A stretch of DNA of 64,000 nt from Alnus glutinosa (taxonomy: Eukaryota; Streptophyta; Magnoliopsida; Fagales; Betulaceae): positions 4,654,501 to 4,718,500 of the forward strand of contig NC_084891.1 of assembly GCF_958979055.1 (NCBI RefSeq). The letters are read 5' to 3'. A program made the translations under genes and the position numbers. The first letter of the stretch is position 1. The number at the start of each line of letters is the position of its first letter. Below the pieces are notes generated by a model, which did no database searches, was not told where the DNA came from, and worked only from the letters and a program-made list of their open reading frames with translations. This document shows, in pieces, positions 47,001 to 58,568 of the stretch.

Positions 47001-48444
47001 GTGAAGCTGTTGCATAAGCATGTCTTAAGTTCTACATTTGGTGTGTAGTAGGTGGAACCAAGCTATATAAGCAATTAAAGAGAGTTCTAATTGTGACTAG
47101 ACTTTTTGGATAGTACGTAGATGTGGCTTGCAATTCTTTAGGTCATGACAAAAATGCATAGCTATCATAAAGCGAATAGGCTGTTTCATATCCTCTCATT
47201 TGCAACAAATTAAGCTACGTCAATTGAGCACCTAAACATTGGTAATGAAATTATATTCCAATAAACATGATGTTTGAGGGACTAAAATCTTGAATGGTTT
47301 CATAAATTGTGAAATTCAGAGGAGGCCCTTCAAGTTGAGGAAGTACTTAATGTGTTCCCATATATTACTAGCTTAGCACTTGGTGTCATGATCTTTATAT
47401 TGTTATCGATGTGAAGTTTAGATCAATCTATTTAGCCGAACTTATGTAATGCTTTCTATTGCAATGAACTTATTTTTTAGTAGTCAAGTCCTGTTATCTG
47501 TATTTGTAACTTAACGAACTATTCCTATCATTAAATCGAAGTGTAATCCACTCTTTTGGACTTCTTTACAAACAGAAACCATATGGAAGTATACAATTTA
47601 GCTTCATCATTTTTAAATCCTTGTAAGAAATATTTACTAAACACTATCTATATACGTACATTATTCCAGTTCAAGTTTCGATATTGTTGGATGTTAATCA
47701 ATTTAGGTTAGGTTTTGATGGGTTGAAAGGGGTAGTGTGTGACTGATAGCCTTTAAGGATATAAAAGGGGATTGTTTTTGGATCTGGTAAGGAGTTTAAA
47801 GCTTTGACATCAAATTGGTGTAATACAGCAGGCTTTGGATGCTTCTAGGATTGAGGTTATGGTTCAAATCAGCTTATGAAAGTTTTAATTTTGAAGCCTT
47901 TTAAAGGGCTGGAAAGAGTGGTGAAATTGCAAGAGTTTCTGGACAGTTATTTGTTGTGGGCTTTAGGAAGAGCGAGCTTCAAGACATCATGGTGGTAAAG
48001 GTAAATAAAAGTTAGGAGGGAATCTAGAGTTTCTAAAACAAGGCAAGATTTAGGGTAGGATTTGGAGGAGAGACAAAGAGGATAAGTCAAGAGTGTGTTT
48101 GGATGAGTTTTTGAGAAGTGTTTTCAGCGTTTGAAAATTGAGAATGAGGTTCACATCTGAAAACTTGTTTGGATGACTATGTTTGAAAAGTGTTTTTGAC
48201 AGAAAAATACTCAAAGTGTTTGGAAGTAACATTGAAAACAATTTTTCAAAACATAAAAAAATAAAAGGAAAAGTACATGTACTCCCCTCAAACTACTACC
48301 TTATTGTCAATGTCCCCCCCTTCTCCCCAAACTATCAAAATTTGTCAATGTCCCCCCCAAAGCTAGTAAAAAGATAAAAATGACCTTAATTTTTTTAATA
48401 AGACAAAAATACCCTTATAAATTCGAAAAAAAAAAAAAAAACTA

Positions 48445-48511
<67 letters not shown>

Positions 48512-49939
48512 ACTAAAAAAACCAAGGGGCCCCCTTGGCCAAATGGGGATGGCTCGGCCAACCCCTTTGGCCAAAATAGGGGGTGGCTGAACCACCCATG
48601 AGGCCATGGGGTTGGCCGAGCCACCCCCTTACTTTTTAAATTTTAATTTTTTTATTTATTTTTTAAATTTTTATGAAGGGTATTTTTGTCATTGGGGGGA
48701 ACATTGACAAATTTTGATAGTTTTAGGGGGGAGGGGGGGGGGGGGGGGGGGGGGATATTGACTTAATCAATAGTTTGGAAGGGACATTGAGAATGGAGTA
48801 GTAGTTTGAGGGTATGAGTATTTTTCCCAAAAAATAAAACAAAAACGAAAAATTACTGAATCCATCCATGAGTTTCTATTTTTATCTTGAGAAAATGTTA
48901 TGGAACCCTCTTGTAATTTACCCGATTTTGACTTTTAGACAACAATTTTAAAATTTGCAAATTTAGGACCTTAGTTTACAATCATTTTAAACTTGCGACC
49001 TTCGTCCATTTTTCTGTCAAGTAAATAAAAAAAATGATAAAAAATAATCAAGAGAAAAAAAAGAGGCTAGGTCATGACCTGACCATGGTGGCTGGGTAAC
49101 CTAGCTATGACTGTGGTTAGGTTGTGCGTAGCATGGCTGCGGCTAGATATGACCCAATCGCCACAGTTGGGTCGTGCCTAGCCACGGTGGCCATGGTTGG
49201 TCACGACCCCAGCCGCTGCCGAGGAACTGACCATGGCTGTGGCTGGGAAACCCAACCACAGTGGTGGTTGGGTATGACCTAGCTGTGGCGGTTGCACGAC
49301 CCAGCCATGGCTGTGGTTGAGTCGTGCCCACCACAACCTATTTTTCCATTTTCTTTTTTACTCATTTTCTTTTTTAATTTTATTTATTTATTTCTTTTTA
49401 ATAGGAGGATCATACACTTGTTTTTGAAAACTTGAGCATGTGTTTTGAAAACATTCTTATTTGAAAGTAGGGGAAGTTTTCTAAAAGTGTTATTTTGTTT
49501 TTTTTACTGTGGTTTGTTTTTTGAAAATGAAAACTAAAAAGTGTTGGGGTAATTACATTTTCCCCCATCAACTACTGGCTATTGTCAACATGCCACCATG
49601 AACTGACACCTCGACCAAAAGAGAGTATGAAACTACTATTTTCATACCGTTACTTCCCTTCCGTCAGTCAAATTCATGAAAAGACTCAAATACCCCTCAA
49701 CTTAAAATCAAAATTTATATAAAATACGCTCAAAATTAAACAAATAAAACAAAAAAACAAAAAAACAAAGGAAAGAAAGGGGCCACCTTAGGGGGGGGGG
49801 TGGCTTGCGGCCACCCCGGAACCTAGGGTGGCCGCGCGGCCACCTTGGAACCTGGGGTGGCTGGTGCCACCTTTGAGAGTGGCTCGCGGCCCCCGCCCTA
49901 AGAGGTGGCAGCCTCCCTTTCTTTTTCTTTTTCTTTTTT

Positions 49940-49981
<42 letters not shown>

Positions 49982-52900
49982 GTTTAATATTTTTTATTAA
50001 ATTACTGATTGATGGCATTTTTGTCTTTAAACAAAATTTAACGTCTAAAAATAGAATATTCCGTCCGATTTAACGAGATTCCCTAATGGAAAGGGGGTAA
50101 CGGTATGAAAATGTTAGTTCCATGCTCTCTTTTGGTCGATGTGTCAGTTCGTGGTGGCATGTAGACAATTGCCGGTAGTTGAGGGAGGGGGGGAAAGGTA
50201 ATTACTCCAAAGTGTTTTCTGTGAGATCGCATCTGGAAACTTATTTGGGTAACTAATGTTTAAAAAGTGTTTTTTTTTTTTTGTGTTTAAACACTGAAAA
50301 CGTTGTTTAAATAGCCAACCAAATTAGGTGCAAGTTTTGGACTAATGTTCCAGGGCTGTAAGCAGTAACCCGAGACACAGTAAATTCAATTTTTGTGTAG
50401 TTTAGAGTCTACTTGATGGATGGATGAAAGGGTTTCTATTCTACGGATCTTAGGGTTTAGAGGGAGATAAAGTTGCTAGAACTCAAAGTGAAAAAAGAAA
50501 AAGAAGAAGATACAAGATATATAGGATTCACTCCTAGTTTTCTTAAGTATCACATCTAAAATTTCCTTGGCATCACACCTTGAATTGGGGTTGCATTATA
50601 CAAACCTCAAACAAAGCTTTGTAGCTTCTGAAATTTTAGCAACACGTCTTTTATATTCTATAAAAAAAATTATATCCATATAAATAGACAATTAATTGGA
50701 CTCAGACTTAATAGGCTTTGACTAATTATCTCGAAGTAAATAACAAATGAAACTTAATAAGGAATGAAACCCATAACAAAGAACTGTTCCATAAGTACAA
50801 ATGATTGGGAGGTGGAAGTGGTCTCTATATTTTTTGAGATGTTGTATTCTCTTAAAGTAAGGTATGAAGGAGAGGATAAAATTTGTTGGATTCCTTCGAG
50901 AAGGAAATCATTTGAAGTGATGTCTTATTATAAGGTATTATCTCTTCCTATACAAGCTTCTTTTCCTTGAAAGAGTATTTGGAAAGTTAAGGTTCCTCCG
51001 AGAGTGGCTTTCTTTGTGTGGACGACGACTTTAGGTAAAATTCTAACGTTGAATAATTTACGCAAGAGGAATATTATTGTTGATCGAGTGGTGCTATATG
51101 TGTAAGACTTGTGGAGAGTCCATTGATCATTTGTTCTTGCTATAGAATTGTGGAGTACAATATTGCAATTGTTTGGTGTTGCGTGGGTTATGTCTCGATC
51201 TGTGATAGAGATGTTGGGGAGTTGGAGGGGGCAAAGGGGCAACCGGTTGTTGGTGCCGATTTGGAGAATGGTTCCATTGTGTTTGATGTGGTGTCTATGG
51301 AAGGAATAGAATGTATGCAGTTTTGAAGATTGTGAGACTGGTTCGCGTAATTTGAAGAAGTTGGAGATATAAACCTTCTTTACGTGGAGAGTGACGCTAC
51401 AGTCTATGTTTGATTGTTCTTATTCTGATTTTTTAAATTTGTGTTATTCTTTCTCTTTAGATTAGGGACATCATGTATACATCCTTTGTACTTTGGGTTG
51501 CGTCCCTTTGCATTTTTTTTGAAATATACTATACTTATAAAAAAAAAAAAAATAGTACAGCCCTTCTCTATAAATTCTAAAAATCAAAGAAATACCACTG
51601 CTTCTAAAATTTAAATAAAAAATAAAACCTTTTCTTTTGTTGCCCACATCGTTATGTCTATCAAAGTACACTGCAATACAGTGCAACACTGTGTTTGATG
51701 CCTTCCCAAATTTTCTACCAAAGTACTCAGCAATACAGTGCAACACTGTGTTTGATGCCATTTTATCTTATCATTCCAACTTTTCCCTGGACAATATTTC
51801 ACAAACACTTCTCCCTAACAGCAATGTGAGAAAACCTGTCTATTTTCCACTAGCAGGCGAGTCGCCACCAGCATGTTTAACTAGAAAACAAGATTGCACT
51901 GTTTTGGGCAGCTGACTGCTTCTGAGGGTATTTTGGGACACCTTTGATGCTGTGGGCTTCCACGACAGTAGTTGTCCATACTTGGCAGAAGCCTACATAT
52001 TATTAAGATTACTTTCCCCTGGAGTGTCCTAAATCTGTGATGGCCATTTCATTTCATGTTATCCCAATAACTTCTATGTTTTTTTTTTTTTTTTTGATAA
52101 GTAATAGCAATTTATTAAAAAGCGCAGAGGGGCGCAACCCTTATACACGGGAAGTATACAAGAGAGCCCCTAACAGGGTCGAACAGAAAATAAATTTAAG
52201 AAATCTACATAAGTAAATACACTCAAACTATGGTGTGGCGCTATCCAAAAATATAAAGTATCGATCAGCCGCTTCCGAAGCTCCACCATAGATGTCTCTA
52301 CATCTTCAAACAGACGAGCATTCCGCTCCCTCCAAATACACCAAAGCAAGCACAAAGGAGCTAAACGCCAAGCCTCTATAGCTTGACCATTCCCCATTGC
52401 CGCTCCCCAACTCTTTAACAACTCCAACACCGTTCGTGGCATAACCCACTCAACCCCAAATAAAATAAGAATGTAGCTCCAAAGAGCCTGGGCGACCTCG
52501 CAATGAAGCAACAAGTGATCTATAGACTCCCCACTCTTCTTGCATAAACAGCACCACTCCAGTACTATTACATTCCTCTTACGCAAGTTATCATGCGTCA
52601 ATATTTTGCCCAAAGCCGCTGACCAAACGAAGAAAGCCACCCTTGTTGGAGCCTTAACACGCCAAATATTCTTCCAAGGAAAATAAGGGCCATCTTCCTT
52701 AATGAGCTCATCGTAGAAGGATCTCACCTCAAATAAACCTTTTTTGGAGGGATTCCACACTAATCTGTCACTCTCTCCTTGACGAGTCGAAGTGGAATAT
52801 AATCGATCGAAGAAAGAAAGGACCATGTCCATCTCCCAATCCTGGATTTGTCTTGTGAAAAGAACATTCCACTGAAGTACACCATTATGAACCACCAAAT

Positions 52901-55093
52901 TATCCGCCACCAACGCGTCTTTGTTCCTTACTATAGAAAAAAGAGCTGGAAAGCATTGCTTCAAGGAACCATCCCCACACCACCAATCTTGCCAAAAGCT
53001 AATATTTGATTCACTCCCCACTTCAAAACAAACGAAGTTGCGGAATTTCTCCCACCCCCTCCTTATATGTTTCCATACACCCACTCCGAAAGAACCCGAA
53101 ACCTCTTTCGAGCACCACCCACCCTCCAGACTCTGGAATTTGGCATCAATCACCAATCACCAACCGCCATAAAGCCTCTCTCTCCCTACCATATCTCCAC
53201 AACCATTTACCCAGTAGCGCTCGATTGAACTGGATGAGATTGTGAACTTCCAACCCACCTGCATACAAAGGCGTACAAATCTTGTTCCAATTCACTAGAT
53301 GAAATTTTTTCTCGCCACCAATGCCTCCCCAAAGAAAATCCTTTTGAATTTTATCAAGACGATTAGCCACCCTCACTGGAATAGGAAACAAAGATAAGTA
53401 ATAAGTGGGAATGTTGGAGAGCGTACTTTTAATAAGAGTCAACCGGGCACCCTTCGACAAGTATATCCCAATAACTTCTATGTGCATTTTCTAGAAGTTC
53501 TTTCAACATATTGAGTTTTCTGTCTGTTCCAATGCCCTTTCTTGATTAAAATCTGCGTAGGTACACTGACTAAAGATGTTTCTTCTTATTCCATGATTGT
53601 GTTGATTTGTAAATACATCAATTACTGAAGATAATATTGTAGTTTATTGCTGCATTTGAGTAAGGTACTTATATTTTTACTTTGACAGGGTCTCATGCAG
53701 ATCTGGTATGTGTACAACACCATTGCATGTAACATCCTCCCAATTGATTGCAAGTGAGATCTTTCCTGTTGCTGTTGTGAAGACCCTTTTGTACCCTGGT
53801 GCTGCTGCAAATGGCCTTGTTAAGAACATGACTATTCCGAGCTGGGATAACCTGTTAGATATCTATAACTTGACCAGTGTGAAGGAAGCTCCTGCAGTAA
53901 CTGATCTCCAACGCCTAGAGGTTCTGTTTAATAACTGATCATTGCCCTTTTTAATTGTTTTAATGCATATTCAGATTGTTTGAGGAAGTCTAAAGATCTA
54001 TAGGGGGGGATGGAGGCACCTAATATTGTATTAATGGTCCCTCAATTAATGTCTTTTGCTAGGTCTAAAACAGCCATCGATATGACAATAGACTCTAGAT
54101 ATTTTAGTTGATCATGAACTAGTTTCTGTTTGGTGTGCTTTATTCCTCCTGCCCACCCTGTTAATGGTCTGCATGTCATTAATATAATGATTCCACATCA
54201 TTTGCGAGATTTCCAATAATGGAGAAAAATATCAAGGTGGCAGCCAATTTTTGTTTTGATGCTTCCTAGCAATCTTGACGTTAACATCTGCCATTGATTT
54301 CTTTCCTGGAAATCTTGTCTTATTGGAGCAGTATAACTGGTTCTCCCCAACATTTTCCCATGAATTTCTGAATTATTCACTACAACTCAACCTAGCCTTT
54401 TTCGAACTCCTCGGGGTTGACTACATGAATCCTCTTTGTCCAATCATTTCCTTCAGTTATGACTTATCTATCTTCTCCTTATGTGATTAGAATCATTGTT
54501 AGGTTGTTGATGAAGTTTAAGAAGATTAGATAATTGAGTTTCTTTATCCTTGCCACTTAAGGGCCCTCTTGCAACTGACAATTTCAAATAGATAGCCTTG
54601 AATATAGATCACTGATTAGTTCTGCTTTCATTTTTGTCCTTCAAGTTACTTTAATTTCATAACTATCATGTTACCCTTGAATGAACTGCCGGGTCTATCC
54701 TTTTAACTAATTTGATTCTACATATAGTTCCTTCAGGATTCCTTTTTTGATTTATCCGTCGGTTTTTTGATCTCAATATTGTCGTTTTTGTACCAGGTTC
54801 TTGCAGGAAGCTACTTCTCTGTGGCAGGAGCGCTTGTGGGTCTTCTAAGACCAGGGAGGATGAACATGTTTGGGACACTTCTTGTAATTTGGGGTCTTGT
54901 AAAGGAAGGGATTTTGGGGAAGCCAGTAAATACAGATCCTACAAAAGCCGTCTATGTCTACCCAACAATGTTGATTGCCCTGATCTGTGCCTTCTCATCC
55001 GTAAAGTATGATGTGAAGAAGGTTGTTAGGAGTGCCCCTGCCCGACCGGTGGCAAAGCCTCTTCAGAGCTCTTCAAAATCTAAGCTGAAATAA
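44025..55093 (+). CDS. Conserved-looking plant membrane protein, function unknown
   Basis: Three exons: 44025-44146, 53689-53920, 54797-55093; all GT-AG and in frame, 216 aa. The N-terminus is a serine run, then a hydrophobic helix ([13 protein letters not shown]). Exon 2 gives a loop with [12 protein letters not shown]. Exon 3 codes for three hydrophobic segments ([44 protein letters not shown]) and a basic serine-rich tail ending KSKLK. I do not recognise the family with certainty. The fold looks like a small multi-pass membrane protein with N- and C-termini perhaps on the same side. Intron 1 is 9.5 kb and full of transposons. A dead copy of exons 2 and 3 lies at 60530-61180, which supports these exon borders. 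Confidence 0.8.
45551..46062 (+). mobile_element. Solo LTR inserted in the TRIM-like array
   Basis: It begins TGTTGCGTGTACG and ends AAGATCGTAACA (inverted TGTT/AACA termini). It is flanked by exact 5-bp duplications GTTAT (45546-45550 and 46063-46067), and the array sequence continues smoothly across it. The length is 512 bp with no coding frame, so it is a solo LTR left by recombination. Confidence 0.8.
46380..46550 (+). mobile_element. LINE 3' end within the array
   Basis: It ends in TTTGTATACTTTCTGTGTAC, GGGTTGCGCCCCTCTGCG, AATGAATTCTTACTTATAAAAA, the same family tail as at 52090-52170 (inverted). The flanks repeat an ATTTAGT phrase, suggesting a target duplication. It is a short 5'-truncated insertion. 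Confidence 0.6.
47141..48250. other. Intron sequence with no recognised feature
   Basis: Part of the 9.5-kb intron 1 of the membrane-protein gene. I see no coding frame, element end or RNA gene. Phrases near 48100-48240 (GTTTGAAAAGTGTTTTTGA) recur near 49430-49550 and 50215-50280, so the fold-back elements may have entered an older repeat here. Confidence 0.35.
48267..48828. mobile_element. Fold-back element related to 21773-22721
   Basis: Ends GGAAAAGTACATGTACTCCC and GGGTATGAGTATTTTTCCC are mirrored; both arms contain inverted CAAACTAC and TTGTCAATGTCCCCC phrases. Flanks share AAAAAATAAAA (48256-48266 and 48829-48839). The core has a (TA)n tract and a GGCCAAGGGG-rich stretch. Length 562 bp. 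Confidence 0.8.
49546..50208. mobile_element. Fold-back element with GC-rich GGTGGC core
   Basis: Left GGGGTAATTACATTTTCCCCC and right GGGGGAAAGGTAATTACTCC are inverted, and CCAAAAGAGAGTATGAAACTA pairs with TAGTTCCATGCTCTCTTTTGG. The flanks share AAAGTGTT (49538-49545 and 50209-50216). The centre (49780-49920) is rich in GGTGGCC, like the cores at 15420-15715 and 48535-48630. Confidence 0.8.
50800..51553 (+). mobile_element. Degenerate L1-type LINE 3' fragment
   Basis: Translations in shifting frames match the C-terminal part of the LINE at 52080-53464 (for example [52 protein letters not shown]), followed by the family 3' tail and an A-run at 51540-51553. Several stops and shifts show it is dead. 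Confidence 0.75.
52080..53464 (-). mobile_element. 5'-truncated L1-type LINE, young
   Basis: The minus-strand element starts at 53464 within the reverse transcriptase's C-terminal part ([31 protein letters not shown]) and ends in a poly(A) tail (poly-T at 52080-52095). Its zf-RVT domain has [14 protein letters not shown] and [19 protein letters not shown] 7-bp tandem duplication, GGTGATT twice near 53152-53165, shifts the frame between WRLVI and DAKF. It is flanked by a 19-bp target duplication ATCCCAATAACTTCTATGT (52061-52079 and 53465-53483). It lies antisense in intron 1 of the membrane-protein gene. Confidence 0.9.
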
Positions 55094-55255
55094 GTTGAAA
55101 TGTAATACTTCTCATTTTGTCAAAAATTTCAATGGCGATGAGTTCAAACTGTATGCATTCGTGCCAAAATCAATTTTAAAAATTTTATCGCCCTCTCAAA
55201 ATTCAGTTCATTTCCCTATATATCCCAATCCTGTAAGAGCAGGATTATACCGGAA

Positions 55256-55506
55256 GTGAAATGTGAAGCAAATGATTCTTGCTTATGCTATCCTTGGTTC
55301 CCTTAGCCCTTTAAGTGAAATGCAAGGACGATGGTGATACTTGCTAATGCTTTCTTTGGTTCCCTAAAGCCCTTGATGTGAAATGCAAGGCAAATGGTGA
55401 TTCTTGATGCTGCTTTCTTTGGTTCCCTTAAGCCCTTGAAGTGAAATGCAAGGCAAGAGGTGATTCTCACTACTTTTGTTCTTTTTTGGGGGTTCCCTTA
55501 AGGCCT
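55256..55506 (+). repeat. Four 59-63-bp tandem repeats upstream of the DUF247 pseudogene leader
   Basis: Units start with GTGAAATG near 55256, 55315, 55378 and 55441, and each has the order GTGAAATGCAAGG, TGGTGATTCTT, TGCTTTCTTTGGTTCCCT, AAGCCCTT. Two units of the same repeat precede DUF247 gene 1 (578 and 658), and one precedes the gene at 63240 (61318). Confidence 0.85.
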
Positions 55507-55575
55507 TTAATAAAGACGAAACAAAAGACAACTCTGAATTGGGAAATTGCCATTTTTGACCCCACATTGCCGTAA

Positions 55576-55620
<45 letters not shown>

Positions 55621-56149
55621 ATATCTTGTTAATTTTTCCCCATGGCAACTGGATGGCTCACAAGGGAAAACAAATTTGAAAAACTCATAAGGGTACCTTT
55701 TGGTTGAAAAATTGTTTTGATGTGACATAAAAATAAAAGTAGTTTTTGAGTATTTTATGTTTGGACTATTCTCCCTTAACAAACGAAATTGATACGACAT
55801 CAACCAAAGTTTATTTACATGACGACACGTCTTCAATCTGTTCATGAGAAATACTGAGCTTATTTCAAAAATAAAAGAAGCCAGAAGACAAAAAAGACGA
55901 AGAAACATCTACTTGAATGGCTTTTATAACTTCATGGTGTGTTTTCTTTTCACCATATTCTGGATTCTGAACCCTAAAGGCTCTCAAACCGTTAAGGAAC
56001 AATCTACTTGGTAAATTTCTCTTAAAAGAGCTAACTAGGAGGGTAGTTAATGACAATATTTCTAACCAAGGCAGGGTGAGAGCCTGCCAGGCTGCTACTA
56101 TTGGCTTTACTGCGGCTGAGGGGCATGCATTGGGCCACAGAGAAACTAA

Positions 56150-56329
56150 TGTAAGAAAAGCTGGAGTTGGCCTGATTTTTGGAGGAGCTTGTAGCTTACA
56201 ACTGGGGACAGGGACTCTGATCTTTACTTATAAATAGGAGAGGAAGCTTTGGTCACTAAAGAGCAAAGGTCTATGCAGCATTTCCCATTCATGCACAAGA
56301 GGCAAAACAAACTTACTTCTATATAGCAG
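56150..56329 (+). promoter_or_regulatory. Promoter and leader exon of the DUF247 pseudogene
   Basis: This block is homologous to those at 770-965 and 62080-62265: GGAGCTTGTAGCTTACAACTGGGG, then a TATA box TATAAATA at 56229-56236, then a leader ending ATAGCAG|GTGCAA at 56329/56330. It retains the best TATA of the three, although its coding region is dead. Confidence 0.6.
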
Positions 56330-57254
56330 GTGCAATTCTCTTTTTCTTTTCTTTTTATTTGAGGTTATATCTTTCTATCCTTTGATATCAATTAGGTCTA
56401 TTTGTTTTTGCATATACTACACCCTTTCTGTTGATGCTCAAAAGTTGCATATGTTTCCTGCACTGGTGATTTCTGGTTGTGGCATGATGTGGTTCAAGTT
56501 TGAGCAATTTTTTTTTTTTGATCTCATTTTGACATTTATTCTTTTAGAGTTTTTGTTTGTGCTAAGAGTTGAAAATTTTATCAATGTTATAGGATTTAAA
56601 TTGAAGCATTGAGATTTCTGAGTGCACTATCTGGTGTCCTGCACATAAACTTCATGTAGTAGAGAATGCTCTAAAGAGGTAGAACAAGAGGACATGTAAA
56701 CAGAAAGAGCCTCTTTTCTTTTTCATTTTTTTCCCCTTGGCCCCCAAATAATAAAATGTATATGTTTCTCTTCCGTTCTAACAACCAAAAGATTGTTAAG
56801 AAAACACCAATAAGTGAAAGAAAAGAACAAAGAGAAAAAGAGATGAAAAGAGAGTTTTTGCAGTTCTGTGCAATTTTAACCCTTTTCATAAGGATTTGCA
56901 TGAATCGATTGCCTGATGAGTAAACCTTTAAAACCAAAAGTTTGTCTGCCATTCCCACAAAAATTATAAGCACTGGGTTTACTTAAGACCTCAGAATCTT
57001 GTGGAAGGTCTTTATATTTGCTTTAATGAAAAAGAGTTGTAGGAAGTATTTATCTGTGCTGTTTTCCATTGCCAGGACACTGACCTTGCACTCAAACATA
57101 TTCATAAATTTTTCCTTTTAAGATTATAACTCAAACATATTGAAAGAAGTCTGTGATGAAACTGAATGAAATACTCTTTTTCCTTTTATCAACAACGGTT
57201 GAGCTTTGATCCTTAAAAGCAAAATCAATGAGTAAAAAATAATAAATAGCCTAT

Positions 57255-58309
57255 GCAGATGCAAAATCTCTCTCTCTCTCTATTTTTTAGAGAGAGAAGC
57301 TCTTCACTCTTTTTTTCAAATTCCTCTGCTTCCCCCCTCTTTCTCCTCCTTCTGTGGCTGTTCTAGGGGAGGAGGGAAGAGCTTTGTCTCTTCCCCTCTT
57401 CCCTCCTCCCTTCCTCTTCTCTTCTTTCCTCACGTCTTCTTCTCTTTCCCTTTGCCTCTTTGGGTTCTTAGGGTTTATCTATTTCTTGGGTGTAGTTCTC
57501 AGTGGTTGGGCCTTCTCCGGCTTGTTCCGGTCTCTTCCGTCGACGCCGTTTCTATGGTTGGCTGCTGCGCTATCGTGCGTGGGTTTTGGTTCTTTTGCAT
57601 CATGGGTTGTAGATCTACTGTGTTTGGGTCCTCCTACCAGTGCACGTGCTTCACCGGTGGTTTCGCCGTCATGGTATGGCTTTCCCCGTTGTTAGCGCTG
57701 TTGTGGGTGGACGCCACGCGCCGTCCTGGCGCACGTGGCCAAGGGATTTTTTGAAGTTTAGGAGTTAGATCTACGGTGTCGGGGACCTCTTCGCCGCGCA
57801 CGTGCCCCTTCAGCGGATTTTCCAGCAGATTCCGCGACGTCCGACAGTTTTTCCGGTTGGTTCAACGCCGCGTCGGCGACAGTAGCGCCACTCGGCGGTG
57901 CGCGTGACGTCACGCGCTACTGACTGTAGTTTTTTTTTTTTTTTGTTCTTTTTCTTGGCTATAGCTGTGGCTTTTCTTTTGTAGTTGGGGTTTGATTTGT
58001 ATTTTGGGTTTGCTTTTCAGATGTAATTCGGGCTTTTTTGTATTTTTGGGTTTGTTTTTCTGTTGGGATTGGGTGCTTTTGGGTAGATTTGGGTGAATAT
58101 TGGGGGGCTTTTTTGGTTTTTTGGGCTTTGGGTTTCTTGCGGTTATGGGTGTTGTGGGTGCTACATGCAGGTTTTAGGGTTGGTCCTTATGAGTTTGTTT
58201 GGGTTTTTCTTTTTATAGGTTAGCTTTGGTTATTCCTGTGTATACTTCCGGTGTATTTAGGAGCTCCTTATGCTTATATATAAAGTTTTCTTACTTATAA
58301 AAAAATAAA
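57255..58309 (+). mobile_element. Internally deleted LINE with target duplication
   Basis: It is flanked by a 14-bp duplication AATAAATAGCCTAT (57241-57254 and 58310-58323). The 3' end has the LINE family tail (GTGTATACTTCCGGTGTATT, CTTACTTATAAAAAA). The 5' part begins with a CT-rich GA-rich leader and a GC-rich region (57350-57900) but no RT or zf-RVT coding sequence. It looks like a non-autonomous partner of the L1 family seen at 52080. The short open frames at 57354-57754 are not credible genes. Confidence 0.75.
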
Positions 58310-58568
58310 AATAAATAGCCTATATTCTACACTATACTATATATAAATTTTTTCCTCATTCCATATTTTCAAAAGAAATTGGATAAAGCTGAAGTACCAT
58401 AGAGCTCAAAGTGGTTGATAGACACACTCATGCAAGACAATGATCAAAACTATTTTCGGGCTTTGCCATAGATAGCTATCTTTCTAAGTTTTGGTTTTGT
58501 GCTCTAAATTATGAAACGTTTGTCAATTGTGTTGTCAGCGATTGTCAACATCTTGTTTAATCACAACA

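Larger units (their letters stand above)
45470..47140 (+). repeat. Tandem array of a ~252-bp TRIM-like unit
   Basis: The phrase GTGGATTG(T/C)GAA recurs at about 46270, 46741 and 46993, and CACATTAGATGTGTAGTGGGTGG and its variants recur at about 45520, 46790 and 47030. After subtracting insertions the period is about 252 bp, with three to four diverged units. Each unit can be read as a short LTR (TGTGATACC...GTTGTGACA), a primer site AATGGTATCAAAGCC (clear at about 46153) and a short purine-ended interior. This fits a multimer of a TRIM retrotransposon. Confidence 0.6.

Noticed and set aside
49080-49335. Repeated CATGGCTG/GGTTGGG phrases as a tandem gene or satellite
   Set aside because: The repeats are irregular and look like another GC-rich fold-back core of which only one arm (from about 48890) is apparent; I could not define its ends.
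57354-57754. Two overlapping frames of 100-113 codons
   Set aside because: They lie in the GC-rich 5' part of an internally deleted LINE flanked by a 14-bp target duplication; no protein motif.
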